Part shown: positions 42,349 to 54,787 of the stretch, piece after piece
Layout: the number at the start of each line of letters is the position of its first letter
How positions within the stretch are numbered: position 1 is the stretch's first letter
From: Takifugu bimaculatus
Taxonomy: Eukaryota > Chordata > Actinopteri > Tetraodontiformes > Tetraodontidae
DNA: 64,000 nucleotides
Assembly (NCBI GenBank): GCA_004026145.2
Contig: SWLE01000758.1
Coordinates: 1 to 64,000 of the forward strand
Direction: 5' to 3'
The notes under the pieces: generated by a model
Seen by the model: only the letters and a program-made list of their open reading frames with translations
Told to the model about the DNA's origin: nothing
Database searches by the model: none
Position numbers and translations under genes: made by a program

Positions 42349-43884
42349 GATTTCTTTTGACTCCCATTTATTTGGCTGTTTGGATATCATCTTTGCTAGT
42401 GTGTGTGTGCGCGCGCACGCTCTATGGAACTGGCATAAAGGATGTTAAAATCAGTCTAAATTAGTCTAAATTAAATAAAAATCCATCCATTCATCATTCC
42501 CAACAGGTGGTGTTTGATTAGAAACTCTTTCTGAACTCTGGTGCTCTGAAACATCTCCGCTTCCATTTTCAGCTGTTTTTATTCTCAATAACATCAAATC
42601 ATCCATCCATCCAAATCGTGGTCCTGTTGGACCACCAAAGGACAAACACTTTCCATTTAGCACGGACAAAAAAAACCCAAATCCTGTTTAGCAATAAAGC
42701 TGTGGGGAGAGTTTGAGGAGCGTTTCTGAGGAACACGCTGCCATATTGGGTCCAAGCTGCTGGGGTTTTTGTTGTTTCCAGGTGAATCGGTGGGCAGCGG
42801 CGTTACCGCCTGTCTCTGACCCCCCCCCCCCCTCCCCGTGGTCGTGGTCACGCCGGGCATCTTTACTGGTCCCGTTTTAAACAGGTTCTGTTGGGAACAG
42901 GTGTTCTCCAGAACTGTATTTCAGGCTGCTGTGCTGAAGGGCTGTTTTCAGTAGCAATAGAGCCAGAGTGTGCCTGCTCCATATGAACCCCCCCAGGCCG
43001 TGCTTTCCTCCTGGCTGAGCCATAATCAGCTCTGGATGGACTGGTTCACGCTTGGACTGAGTCAAGATTTGATAGCTTGACTGATTCTTACAGTTTTTGA
43101 TCAAACCCCCATCTGCTGATTCCAGGAGATCTTTAAAGGATCTCAGAGCTTCAGATTTATGAAGCCTGCTCAGCCCCCGGCAGCGCTGATGAAACCATTT
43201 CATTCAAACGTGTGTATAAACACTTAATACACGTGTGTGCGTGGATGTAGACTTTTTAGTACTTTGGGTTCATATATTTTTTAGTATTTTGCAGATACGT
43301 GTCTGTATATAAACCAGATCCTCCTGTAATAAAGAACTAAAGGCTGACTGTTGTCACGTGACCTGTCTCCGTCTGTGTCCGATGATGGAACCTGCCTGGA
43401 ACATCTGGTCCACAGAAAAAGCAAAACAGCTCACAGAACTGGTCCAGTTTAGGCCCAAAAATGACAATAAATAATTTAAATGTGTGACACAGTTTCAGTC
43501 GTCATCAGAATTCATCAAAAATATTTAAACCAACAAACTACACACAGAACCGCAAAGTTTAGAGCTTAAAGGGAGCGACAGGTGAAGATTTAAAGCTCAA
43601 CGCAGCTGAAGAAGTTCCAAAAAGGAGAAATATCATGTGGTGCTTTACCGCCACCCGGTGGACACACGTGGAACTGCAGACAACAGTCAAACGCGCTCCG
43701 ACACATTCTGACCTCTGCTGCTCCTCCTGGACTCCAGGGCTGCAGAAATATGCTGCTTTTACAAGTCTTTCAAAATCTGTGACGCATCATAAATCTTTTT
43801 TAACTAAGTTTATTTATCTAATTAAGTTGCATAATAAGTTTTCATTATTTATGGCATTAAAATAGCAAAAGAACTTTTAATCTT
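42349..43884. other. Spacer without a recognised gene (copy C unit)
   Basis: Matches 5720-8250 with an internal deletion corresponding to about 6563-7530. Contains a GT/GC run, a poly-C run near 42823 and no recognised exon. Confidence 0.5.
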
Positions 43885-44395
43885 GAACCCTCCCAGAATG
43901 CCTTTATAGTAGTGGAATATAAATCAACAGCCATAAAGTTGTTGATCAACAGAGGAGTGTTCGGAACGGTGGGATCAGGACCCGAAAGCAGCAACAAGCA
44001 GTGGAGAATGGTATCCGAAAAGCGTCTTTATTTTAAAGTGAACAAGAACAGTTCGGTCCGCGTTCACAGAGAGGCGGAGAGACCTCGAGAGAGTCCAAAA
44101 CAAGTCCGCGAGGAAAACTCTCCAAAATAGTCAAGCCACAGAAGTCAGGGTTTGGTGATGAGGACGAAAACACTCCGCCGCTGGCAGACGGGAGTTCTGT
44201 CCTTAAATCTAACGGGAGATTGAAGAGAGACCGCAGGTGCGTGTGTCTGCGGGGCCAGCTGCGGCTGATGAGCGGCTCCTCCACGCCCCCTGCAGGTAGA
44301 CACCCGCAACAACGGTCCCAGAAACTGGGAACCCAACAAACCAGTTTTTAAAAGAATTCCTTTCAGACTAAGCAGGAAGACTGAAGACCGACAAG
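43885..44395 (+). promoter_or_regulatory. NLR leader block of copy C, split by an LTR
   Basis: The upstream half (43885-43957) and the downstream half ending GACCGACAAG with donor GTGAGT at 44396 match 8255-8384. They are separated by a 381-bp LTR, so any promoter here is now LTR-proximal. Confidence 0.45.
43958..44338 (-). mobile_element. Solo LTR in the copy C leader
   Basis: Minus-strand ends TGTTGGGTTCCC and CCGAACA. The reverse of a poly(A) signal (CTTTATTTT) lies near 44026. It is related to the LTR at 56601-56956 (shared TGTTGGG start and CTGCAGGGGGCGTG). A 5'-truncated copy of the same insertion lies at 58643-58979 in the copy D unit. Confidence 0.7.
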
Positions 44396-44634
44396 GTGAG
44401 TGGAAACGAAGAGCATTATTGAAAAGAATTGACATTTGTGTTTGGAGATAAAAATCAAGATTTGAATCAACTAGACTTCATATTTAGTTTTAGCACAAAA
44501 CATCGTTATGCATTATAAATGAATAGTTCTTAATTAACTTTCTTATAGTCTGGCTTTAGTTATAGTTGAATAGTCTTTCTAAGTGAAGTTTAGTTTATTT
44601 TTCTGCTCTTTACTACTGATCCTAAAAGAACTTT

Positions 44635-44745
44635 AAACCCTCCCAGAATGCTTTAATGGTAGTAATATATACGCCATAAAGCTGTTGATTAGGTTTTAAA
44701 AGTGAAAGTATTCTCTTCAGACGAAGCAGGAAGAGCGACATTTTG
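44635..44745 (+). promoter_or_regulatory. Second leader block of copy C
   Basis: Counterpart of 8695-8810, with CCCTCCCAGAATGCTTTAAT and GCAGGAAGAGCGACATTTTG. Confidence 0.35.
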
Positions 44746-45142
44746 TTCAACAGTCCAGGTTACAGCTGGATATTTTGGTATTACCTGTCAAACAACATCT
44801 AATCGTGTGCAAGTTAACATCTCTCAGCCGGGCCAATTTAAGACAATAAACTTTCAAAATAACTAAATAACTAAATCCACACAGGATCACAGGACACCAA
44901 CAGGATTTTGGGTTCATGTTGCACGTTTTCTCCCAGTGGTTTATTGTTCTATGTTGTGGAACCACTGTGAAAGAAATGCAGGAGTGGGTGTCATTTCTTT
45001 CATCTATTTTAAATAGAGCAGTGATCTTTGAGGACTTGGATTATAGAAATAATTGAAGAGGGGAACAAAGGAGGGAAGTTAAAAAGTCCTGACTAGTATG
45101 TTTATGTAGCACCAAATCATTTATTGGCTGAGCTGAAGACAG

Positions 45143-45470
45143 TCCTTTCACCATGTTGGCCTGTGGAAAACCAGTGTTGTCGGGCCGATGGACCAGCGTC
45201 CCCGTCGTTGCCGGACCACCGTTGGCCACCAGTTGGGTTTTTGGGATCAAAGTCGGGGCGTTTCCTGTGTCCAGTTCTCCTCACGGATCCATGACTACAA
45301 CATGTTGCTGCAAGTGCAGAGACGTTTGCTCTGGAAAGAACTTTAGAGCACATTCAGTGCTGCAGGATGAGGGGCTGGAAAAGGTGCCAGTTCTTTTCTC
45401 ACTGCAGGGAACAGTTAAAAAAAGCAGCTTAAACTCTGAAAACATGAAAATTATACAGAGACATCAATGA
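45143..45470. other. Conserved block of unknown role (copy C)
   Basis: Same block as 9232-9545, here open for 105 codons on the plus strand and 78 on the minus. No recognised product. Confidence 0.35.
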
Positions 45471-45613
45471 TTTATTGATTCAGTTGTTATCCAGAATGTA
45501 TTAGAAATGTTCCTGTTTGATAAAAATGCAGTGAATTGGGATTATTTAACTAAAACCTCTACAGATTATTTACCTTCATCACAGCCTCATCACTATTTCT
45601 GATGTTTCCTCAG

Positions 45614-45715
45614 GATGGACGAGGACAGAGCAGAGTCCACAGTGCCCAGCTGTGTGTCCCTGAAGACTGACCACTCCAAAGATGATATAATAGACTTCAG
45701 AAGTTCAGACAAAAT
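45614..45715 (+). CDS. NLR copy C, N-terminal repeat exon
   Basis: MDEDRAESTVPSCVSLKTD to RSSDKM. ATG at 45615, donor GTAAGA. Confidence 0.8.
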
Positions 45716-45985
45716 GTAAGAAAACTAAAGCGTGATGATGTGTTTGTGTGCCAGCTGTTAGTCACATTAACAGCAGCAGGTTGTGAGTTTATTATTGGAG
45801 ATGTTTAACACTTAAACCTCAGACAGTCATATAGTTACAGACTTAATGTGAATATTGTTGATTAGAAACAAAAATCATGTTCAAACTGAAAGATGAATTC
45901 AGACATAAATGCTGGAACAATATTGAGTCTTGATCAGGTTTTTTCATCCTATAAATCAAAGGACTAATAGAGATGTGTTTCATAG

Positions 45986-46098
45986 TGAGAGGGGGGAGCA
46001 CATCCTATCAAACTGGGACCAGTCAGCTCCACCAGGAGAGTCCTCTTGTTCACAATCTGGAAGCAGATCTGGAGATGCTGAAATGAAGCCCAAACAAA
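45986..46098 (+). CDS. NLR copy C, linker exon
   Basis: Same 113-nt exon as in A, encoding ERGEHILSNWDQSAPPG to EMKPKQ. Confidence 0.75.
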
Positions 46099-46198
46099 GT
46101 AAAATTGTTCAATATAAAATTGAACTTGTGATGTCATGAATTTGTAGTTGTGTTGATGATTTATTATAGATGGAAATCATTGGTTTACTTATGTTCAG

Positions 46199-48017
46199 GA
46201 AGTGATCTGCAGGAGGTGATAGAAGGTCATAAGATGAGTCTGAAGAGAAGATGTGAACATGTGACTGAAGGAACTAATGAAGCAGGAAGTGGAACCCTGC
46301 TGAACAAGATCTACACTGAGCTCTACATCACTGAGGGACAAAGTGAGGAGGTGGACACACAACATGAGGTGAGACAGCTTGAGAGAACCTCCAAGAAGAA
46401 CATCCAGGACACTCCAATCAAGTGCCAGGACATCTTCAAAGTCTTATCTGAGCAACAGAGACACATCAGAGTGGTTCTGACCAACGGTGTCGCCGGCGTT
46501 GGAAAAACCTTCTCAGTGCAGAAGTTCAGTCTGGACTGGGCAGAAGGTTTGGAGAACCAAGACATCAGTCTGGTGCTTCCGCTCTCATGGAGGGAGCTGA
46601 ACTTGATCAGAGATGAGCAGCACAGTCTTCTCTCACTGCTTCATGTTTTCCATCCAACATTACAGAAGATCAGAGCAGAAGATCTGACTGTCTGGAAACT
46701 TCTGTTCATCTTTGATGGCCTGGATGAAAGCAGATTTTCACTGGGTTTCAACAACCATCAGGTCATCTCTGATGTCACACAAGTATCATCAGTTGGCGTG
46801 CTCCTGGTGAACCTCATCCAGGGGAACCTGCTTCCCTCAGCTCTCATCTGGATCACCTCCAGACCTGCAGCAGCCTATCAGATTCCTCCCTCGTGTGTTG
46901 ACAGGATCACAGAAGTACGAGGCTTCACTGACTCCCAGAAGGAGGAGTACTTCAGGAGGAGGTTCAGTGATGAAGATCTGTCCAAGAGAATCATCTCACA
47001 CATCAAGGCCTCCAGGAGCCTCCACATCATGTGTCTGATCCCAGTTTTCTGCTGGATCACTGCTATAGTTCTGGAGGACATGATGACCAGAGACCAGAGA
47101 GGAGAGCTGCCCAAAACCCTGACTGACCTCTACTCACACTTCCTGAGGGTTCAGATAAAGAGGAAGAAGCAGAAGTTCGGAGGAAAGCAGAGACCAGAGG
47201 AACTGACTGAGGCTGATAAAGAACTCCTTCTGAAGTTGGGTCGGCTGGCGTTTGAACATCTGGAGAAAGGAAAGATCATGTTCTACTCAGAAGACCTGGA
47301 GCAATGTGGACTGGACGTCTCCGAGGTGTCGGTGTACTCAGGAGTTTGTACAGAGATCTTCAAAAGACAGAGTGTGATCTTCCAGAAATCAGTCTACTGC
47401 TTTGTTCATCTGAGCATTCAGGAGTTTCTGGCTGCCGTCTACACATTCCACTGTTACACCATCAATAAAAGGATTATGGAGTCTTTCCCAAAATATTTGA
47501 AACCAAACCCCTTTTCCTGGTTTGTTGGGTTGTTTAATAACGATCCAGTCACATCTCTTGATGACTTCCTCAGGAGAGCACTAATGAAATCTCTTGAAAG
47601 CAAAAATGGCCACCTGGACTTGTTTGTTCGCTTCCTTCATGGTCTCTCTCTGGAGTCCAATCAGAGGATCTTGGGTGGACTGTTGGATCAGATGGACAGC
47701 CACCCAGAAACCATCCAGAAGGTCCTCAACAACCTGAAGAAGGTGAACAGTGATAAAATCTCCCCAGACAGAAGCATCAACATCTTCCACTGTCTGATGG
47801 AGATGAAGGATCAGTCAGTCCATCAGGAGATCCAAGAGTTCCTGAAGTCAGAGAAGAACTCAGTGAGGAAACTGTCAGAGATCCACTGTTCAGCTCTGGC
47901 CTACATGCTGCAGATGTCAGAGGAGGTTCTGGATGAGCTGAACCTGTGGCTGTACAACACCTCAGAGGAGGGACGACGTCGCCTGATTCCAGCTGTGAGG
48001 AACTGCAGGAAGGCCGT
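46199..48017 (+). CDS. NLR copy C, FISNA-NACHT exon
   Basis: Open across the exon, with FISNA, Walker A GVAGVGKT (about 46486-46509), Walker B LLFIFDGLDES and CFVHLSIQEFLAAVY. It ends RNCRKA, and the donor context GCCGT-GTAAGT is shared with D rather than with A and B. The segment after FLAAVY is distinct from the other copies. Confidence 0.92.
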
Positions 48018-48394
48018 GTAAGTCCAGATGTGATTAAGAACACAGGCTGTTAACAGCAGACATGAGTGACTCTGTCAGGAAAAGGCACCATTGAGTGATC
48101 TCACCAGACACTTTGTTCTTCTAGTGTTGTCCAGTGTTAGAAGCTTTTAAATTCCATGTCTGAAGGTTAAAGGTCATCTGGTTCACAGCTACAGCTGGGA
48201 ATTTAACTTAAAAACTATCTCTGTTCTGTTTTATACCTCCTAAAGAACATCTCCATTTCTGACCGATTATTTTTGGGTGACTATCTGAAACACCAGATGT
48301 TCTGTCGACTGTTTTCCTGTTCAGGTTTTCAGAAACGAGTGTGGACTCAACATATCTGCTCATATCTGACAGGTTTTATTTTGTCTTTATTCAG

Positions 48395-48568
48395 TTTAAG
48401 GTACTGCAGGTTATCAGAGCTCAGCTGTGACTCTCTGGCCTCGGCGCTGAGGTCCAATCCCTCCCATCTGAGGGTTCTGGACCTGAACTCCAACAGTCTA
48501 AAGGATTCAGGGGTGAAGCTGCTCTGTTCTGGACTGGAGAGTCCAAACTGTAAGCTGGAGACTCTCAG
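48395..48568 (+). CDS. NLR copy C, LRR exon 1 (C/D type)
   Basis: 174 nt, LRYCRLSELSCDSLASAL, VLDLNSNSLKDSGVKLLCS, CKLETLR. Equivalent to 63032-63205 in D. Confidence 0.88.
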
Positions 48569-48698
48569 GTCAGTTCAGCTGTGTCTAAAGTCCGTATTTC
48601 ATTCATCTACAAAGATTCCAAGCAGATTTATTTGGAACTAAGCAAAGCAAAATCTGAACACGTCTGACTGAAACAAATGGGATTTATTGTGGTTTTAG

Positions 48699-48872
48699 AT
48701 TAAAGGACTGCAATTTATCAAAGATCAGCTGTGTCTCTCTGGCCTCGGTGCTGAGGTCCAATCCCTCCCATCTGAGAGAACTGGACCTGAGTGAGAACCA
48801 GCTGAAGGATCCAGGAGTGAAGCAGCTCTGTGGTTTTCTCCAGGATCCTCTCTGTGAGCTGGAGACTCTCAG
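48699..48872 (+). CDS. NLR copy C, LRR exon 2
   Basis: 174 nt, LKDCNLSKISCVSLASVL, ELDLSENQLKDPGVKQLCG, CELETLR. Confidence 0.88.
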
Positions 48873-49175
48873 GTCAGCTTTCTTTTATCTTCGACATAAC
48901 AACTAAACAATGAAAGGCTTCAAGATAAACTCCATTGACTTTTGGAGAAGAGAAGTGTAGTATGAATTTAAATGAGCCATTGAAAGTCAATTTTATAGAT
49001 ACTTTTTAACTGTGTTGTTGATGTAATATCCCAGTTTATCAGTGGGGGGCAGAGCTCTCCTGACTCCAAGGGCCCTGATTAAATAATGAAATAAAGTGAA
49101 ATAATGATTTTGAGAAAGTGTAATATGACTTTTCCTCCAATAAGAGATCATTTCTTGCCATGATTCCTTATCCAG

Positions 49176-49349
49176 ACTGAGTGACTGCAGTTTATCAGAG
49201 ATCAGCTGTGTCTCTCTGGCCTCGGCGCTGAGGTCCAATCCCTCCCATCTGAGGGTTCTGGACCTGAGTGAGAACCAGCTGAAGGATCCAGCAGTGAAGC
49301 TGCTCTGTGGTTTTCTCCAGGATCCTCTCTGTAAGCTGGAGACTCTCAG
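49176..49349 (+). CDS. NLR copy C, LRR exon 3
   Basis: 174 nt, LSDCSLSEISCVSLASAL, VLDLSENQLKDPAVKLLCG, CKLETLR. Confidence 0.88.
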
Positions 49350-51174
49350 GTCAGTCAGAGATGCAGTACTTTCCCAGGTGTAACTAGTTAGACAATAAAT
49401 GTTTACATGTTTGATCTTTGTTATAAACGTAGTGTTACAGTTCTCAGAAAAAAGACCACACAGGACAGATTTGCAGTATTAAATTGGTTGTGGAAATCTG
49501 TCCCATGTGAGGATGGTCATCAATGACTAGAAAGGAAGTATCAGTTGTAGATTTGTCTTGTTTTATTTTAGGCTGGCCACAAAACCGCCCAAACATTCAG
49601 ACCAATCAAAAATGGTTCTTCCTGTCTTTTAAAGATCAGAAGGAAAACTAGAAAACCCAAAAAGAAAGCTGCTGCAGTGTGCCATGCCCCTTCTCTACTG
49701 AGGAAAGCCATCCCAAAAAAGAGAAAAGCCCAAGTGTGAAGTGAGCACCCTGTTAAACCTTGGTACCGAAAGCCTGCAGTCATTCTCATCTTAGGTGGCT
49801 TCATTCCAGCCAGAAGCCCAAACCTGCCTCCCTCTTAAAGGGGCAGCAGGTCAGTCCAACCACAGAAACCTTCATGAAGATCTGAAGCTTTCAGCATCCA
49901 CAATTGTTGCACCTCACTTCCATTGGAGTCCAAATCAGAAGTCAACAAGTTGATTCTACACCGATTCTACACAATGCAGCCATTTTAAAAATGTTTCCAT
50001 CCATAACTTTTCACACATTTTTATATAAATCTGTTTGTTCATCGCCTCCTTCTTTTGTAATGATCGTTAAAGAAAATGACCTTATTTGAGTTTTTCTCCT
50101 CACAAATATGACTTTCTATGAACGATGCAATAAATGCAGCTTGCAATCTAAGACAATATGGAAGTATGTGTCTATAATAGTAGTGGAAGTAGTTCATAAA
50201 ATAATACATTTGCTCTTCTAATCGAATCTCTCTATGTTATTGAAGAAACACCTGCTCTTAGTCAACAAAATCTAAGACATCAACCAAAAATCCTAATTTT
50301 CTATAATCTAATATAAAACAGGAGAGAAGACTCTTTCTGCAGAGACACTGGTGGCAGGAATGCAGAAGTATCACCTGCTCAACTTGGAAGGTGGAGCAGA
50401 AACCACCAGCTGAGAAGGTCCTCAGCAAGAGGAAGTGGTGGAGAACCATGAAACTTGCTAAGGTCCACCTCAGCTCCAGAGACGGGCTGAGCTGGAGCTG
50501 TGGCACCAGGTATCGCCCAGAAGAGCCTCCAACAAACAAGCTCTTCTCTTGGGAGGAGAGGGCTTTGAATCTCAGCTCAGTGTGCTTGTCTCTAGTAGGT
50601 GGCAGCTGCACCTTTTCCTGAGGTCCTTGTTGATGCCCTGAGGGGAATTGATGCTCCTGCAATGTTTTCTGGCAGCATTGAGCTTGCAGTGGGGCAATCA
50701 AACACACTGTGGGGGGGCTCTCTTTCCTTCTCTCATCTGGAGAACAAGTGACACCAGCTGCCAATCATTGTTGGAGAAATGCGCAGTCAGGGGAACGATG
50801 CGTCCAGACTATAGCCACCCTTCCAGCATCCAGCAGTGTCTAAAACCTTTGATTTGGTTTCACCAGAGAGTGTAGGGATTGCAGGGTCGCTGCAGCATCG
50901 CCCACAAGCTGTCAGGAGTGGGTCGCTTTGTCCCAACTCCTGACAAGAGTTGAGTGCTATTGAGAAATGTGGTTTCACAAACTTGGAAGGTATTTTGACA
51001 CACACACACTTTACATACGCTGTAGATCTTGTCCAACCGCCCTGAAAGAACCCAAAATAGGAACATACGGCAGATAAGCCGGTGCAGGACCAGAGGTTGT
51101 TGCTTGTAAGCTGTGTTTTGCTCTGGTACATGTTGATTTTTATTTGTCTTCTCTCAAAATAATTGTTATTTTAG
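49350..51174. other. Long intron between LRR exons 3 and 4 (copy C)
   Basis: Conserved with A and B. A 168-codon minus-strand open frame (50764-50258) is broken or shorter in A and B and shows no known domain, so it is treated as non-coding. Confidence 0.5.
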
Positions 51175-51349
51175 ATTAAGAGGCTGCAGTTTATCCAAGA
51201 CCGGCTGTGATTCTGTGGCCTCAGCTCTGAAGTCCAACCTCTCCCATCTGAGGGTTCTGGACCTGAGCAAAAACAACGTTGCAGGATTCAGGAGTGAAGC
51301 GGCTCTGTTCTGGACTGGAGAGTCCAAACTGTAAACTGGAGAGGCTCAG
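51175..51349 (+). pseudogene. NLR copy C, LRR exon 4, frameshifted
   Basis: 175 nt. AGCAAAAACAACGTTGCAGG replaces the 19-nt equivalent of A and B, adding one base, and the frame ends at TAA 51332-51334. The splice sites are intact. Confidence 0.85.
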
Positions 51350-51555
51350 GTCAGTCTTCATTTTTCTACCTATATACCAGCTGCTAAGATGGTGAAGTGA
51401 GGCTGTTCTCAACACTGCTGTGATGCACCACATTAAAAAAATTCCTTGTAATATCGTGAATTCAGGTCTGACCCAACTAGAACTAACGTAGGTTTAGTAC
51501 TGACGCAGATAACATGCAGACCTGCACCGTATAAACCTCATCCTGCATTTTTCAG

Positions 51556-51730
51556 ATTAGAGCGCTGCAGTTTATCAGAGATCAGCTGTGGCTCTCTGGC
51601 CTCGGCGCTGAGGTCCAATCCCTCCCATCTCAGAGAACTGGACCTGAGTCAGAACCAGCTGAAGGATCCAGGAGTGAAGCTGCTCTGTGGTTTTCCTCCA
51701 CTTTCCAAACTGCCGACTGGAAACTCTGAG
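51556..51730 (+). pseudogene. NLR copy C, LRR exon 5, frameshifted
   Basis: 175 nt. An extra C in TTTTCCTCCACTTT (near 51694) compared with TTTTCTCCACTTT in A. The flanking repeat otherwise matches. Confidence 0.85.
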
Positions 51731-52260
51731 GTAAACACCATTCTCAAAAATGTCCATTATTCCATCCGAGGGTCCTCACACTTTCTGAGTGTGTGTGTTG
51801 TGCCCAGTTCCTTCAGGAGGGAGGGCCACACGGGGACCACTTATTCATGATAAGTTGATTTAAGGACAATGAAAAAGCCGACAGATGGTAACCAAAATTA
51901 GACAAAACTAGGTGAGGGTGCCTGGTAGACACCAGCCAACGAGGAGGGAGATGGTGAGGGAGACAGGAAGTCATCTAAGACAGGTTGTGCCTTTAAGATG
52001 AGCCACAGGTGAGACGGATCTCCATGATGAGATGGGAGGGAAAGAGGTGGGAGAACCTGGGAAGAGTGAGGGCCAGAAACAATATATATTCTCCTTTGGA
52101 ACAGTGCAAACCTGAGAGGTTGGAATTGTGGTAATTACATATTACTATCATTTTTAACCTGTAACTAAATTAAATATTTACAGATCATGCCTTTGATTAA
52201 CGTTTCAGATTAATACTGGTTTCACTTATAACCTTATAAAAGTTTCCCTTCTTTATTTAG

Positions 52261-52450
52261 ATTAAGGGACTGCAGCTTATCAAAGATCAGCTGTGGCTCT
52301 CTGGCCTCGGCGCTGAGGTCCAATCCCTCCCATCTCAGAGAACTGGACCTCAGGCTCAACAAGCTGCAGGATTCAGAGCTGAAGCTGCTGTCTGATCTCG
52401 TAGAGAATCCAGACTATGGGCTGGAGACATTGAGTCATGGCTGGTGGTAG
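52261..52450 (+). CDS. NLR copy C, terminal LRR exon
   Basis: LRDCSLSKISCGSLASAL, ELDLRLNKLQDSELKLLSD, ENPDYGLETLSHGWW, TAG at 52448-52450. Coding in itself, but downstream of the frameshifts. Confidence 0.75.
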
Positions 52451-53279
52451 CCAGTCAACTCCCGCTCATCTGCTGCATCACTCACTGACCACTGGTGAAG
52501 AGCATCTGTGGAAACATCTGCCGTCTACTCCGTCTATAGATGAAAAATTCAGTTTTTAAAAAAGCGGTGGTGGACTTTCAGGAGATCAGTCGATGGTCGA
52601 CAAAGCAGAAGCAGCTTCGCCTTGAAGTTAAATTAGTACCTGGTATCACACAATGCATCTTTATAAAGTTCTAAATGGCTCCTCGGCCACTCTAATAAGC
52701 ATGGAAACATTCTCTTAATTGTCTCTTCAAATGTCTGTATTATACGTTACTATTTTACATCATGCCTTCAGAATCTTTAGGGTTTAGTATCATCCACGGC
52801 TATCGGTGGGAACTGCAGGTCATTTGACTTTAGTCAATCTGGTAAATGTTATCTGATTTATTGCAATCGAATAAAAACAACTAATAAATGTTTGAAATAG
52901 TAAATAAAAAGAAGCAAAATGACCAAATAAAACTCCCATGAATACTGTAAATTTAAAGATGTCAAGAATGGAATATCAGCTTAAATGGAATCAAACATAA
53001 AGTGAAAAGGCCTCCTTTAAGTTTACTGCAAAAATAAACACTAAATCAAGAGCGTCACGTGCCAAAAACGTCTCATTCTCTCTTCTGTCTCCACTCATTC
53101 TTTTATATTCTCTTAAGATAATGGGGACGGGGTCGTGTGATAACAAAACAACCTAATTGGGGACTTCTTCAGAAGTTTCTATGTTGGCTTCCACAGATTG
53201 TGCATCCACTAAAAACTCAGTGTTTTTGAGGAACTACCAGGAGCGGCTGGAGTGGAGCCCAATGACACTAGGCTGAAGG
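52451..53279 (+). other. 3' flank of copy C
   Basis: Same post-stop sequence as A and B, with a small deletion near 52790. No gene. Confidence 0.6.
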
Positions 53280-53527
53280 CTGGTGAGTTTACTGGGAGAC
53301 AGGAGGTGCAGGCAGGTCAGAGGCAAACAGGTTCAGCAACAGGAGGTCAGGCAGGTCAGAAGTGCTGGAGAGTCTTGCATAGAAATACGGAAGAACAATC
53401 TGGCAAAGAGTGAGAGTGCAGGGGAGGCTGATAGCAGGGCTGATTGGGAATGAGCTGCACCTGTGCTGCAGGTGAGTGGAGCAGAGGCAGGGGGACAGGA
53501 GGGAACTGGGGAAATGGAGCTGTGACA
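53280..53527 (-). mobile_element. LTR-like fragment, minus strand
   Basis: Reverse-complement match to the start of 36265-36872 (TGTCACAGCTCCATTTCC at 53527 and leftward; CTGCAGCACAGGTGCAGCTC). Truncated at its other end. Confidence 0.65.
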
Positions 53528-54325
53528 GGTACCTCCGCTAAAAGCCAATCAGATTGCGTGAATTCCCAGTTATTCTGATTAGAGCAACTCTCTCCAAAGT
53601 AGAACGTAGGTATGAAATTTAAAATGACAATATTTACTTAAAATTGCAGCACAGACCAGTTCTTTGCTCCGACTGGGCCGTTAGTACTGACGGCACAACT
53701 GTCCAGTCAGCTGGTGAGTGTCGGGTACTGAGTTCACTTTTGACCAGGTAGGACATAATTAACATATAAAGTATGTTTTGTTCAACTAAACGATGGGTGT
53801 GAGGAACCACCGACAACAAACAATGTTTCCAAAATTTAAATTTTCGTATTTTGTTATGAAGCCCCGGAGGGCTGAAGCAGGACCGCTGTTATAAATGTAT
53901 CAGTCCGCGCTTCCAGTTCTGGTGCAACGTCCAGTTCTAAATGTATGAATCCGCGCATTGACGTTTTCAACGTCCCATCAGTAAACAGAGAGATTTGGAT
54001 ATAGTCCCCCTTAGGTGGTGTTTTTAGAGCAGTTCTTAACAACTTTCTCTTTGCCTGATAAGAGGTCCAAACATTATTTCACTTCCCTATAAATACTCTT
54101 TCAATTTGCTGTTCAAGATCAGATACCACCAGGTATAATTCATCCTCTAAATTTTCACAATTTTTTATTCTGTCAGGCTGTTTTTAGACCTTTGGCAACA
54201 TAAAATACTCAACTGGTATTATGTCAGGCTGGTTTACATCACATTAAAGAAGCCAGCAGAAATAAAGCACAACAGTTACAGACTATGCAAAATAATATAG
54301 AGGATATAAAAAACAGTGCTGAGAT
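53528..54325. other. Unique spacer without a recognised gene
   Basis: Not matched elsewhere in the window. Contains short inverted segments (AAATTTAAATTTTCG) and no recognisable exon or RNA gene. Confidence 0.4.
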
Positions 54326-54523
54326 GGGTTTGTGTCACTTTAGAAAAATCAAAGCATTTTTCTTTATGTGCCAGCAATGAACACAATCTAAGAAGTCTCT
54401 GACACTAAACATATGGACCTGCTATAGAACAAAGTAAAGATTTGTTGTTATTAAGATAAAGAAATGCAACATTTCCCCCAGAGAAACGATGGCGATGGAA
54501 AAAGCCCTGGCTGTGTGTGTGCA

Positions 54524-54706
54524 TCACAGCAGGCGTGGGTTCTCCTCTCTGGAGTCATGCAGGTCTCCTTTGAAGGGCAGATGAGGAGGTTGGTTACAGA
54601 TTCCCGTCAGAAAGATGATTACGGTGCCAAAGGTCATCACCGGGGTAACCAGGAAGAGGCAGAGTCGGTCTACTGTACGAGCGATGCCGCTCCAGTTATC
54701 CTTCTC
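54524..54706 (-). pseudogene. chrnd: chrnd remnant 3, last exon
   Basis: Same coding as 20462-20644: acceptor CTGACAG, DNWSGIARTVDRLCLF, and a stop after NPRLL. Confidence 0.83.
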
Positions 54707-54787
54707 CTGTCAGGACCAGACATTTACGCCACTTTTGATCTTTTTAAATCAGACTTTGGGTTGAGGACTCTGTTTGAACCATCTGAG

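Larger units (their letters stand above)
45615..52450 (+). pseudogene. NLR copy C: FISNA-NACHT-LRR gene with two frameshifts in the LRRs
   Basis: Inferred exons: 45615-45715, 45986-46098, 46199-48017, 48395-48568, 48699-48872, 49176-49349, 51175-51349, 51556-51730, 52261-52450. The N-terminal repeat, linker and FISNA-NACHT exons are open. LRR exons 4 and 5 are each 175 nt instead of 174 because of one extra base, and the first insertion leads to TAA at 51332-51334. The protein would stop within the fourth LRR, or skip these phase-symmetric exons. Two independent insertions argue for decay rather than a single sequencing error. It has the C/D-type first LRR exon, not the A/B-type. Confidence 0.7.

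Noticed and set aside
50258..50764. 168-codon minus-strand open frame in an NLR intron
   Set aside because: Shorter or broken in copies A and B (17591-17328, 33645-33340). No domain and no initiation context of interest.
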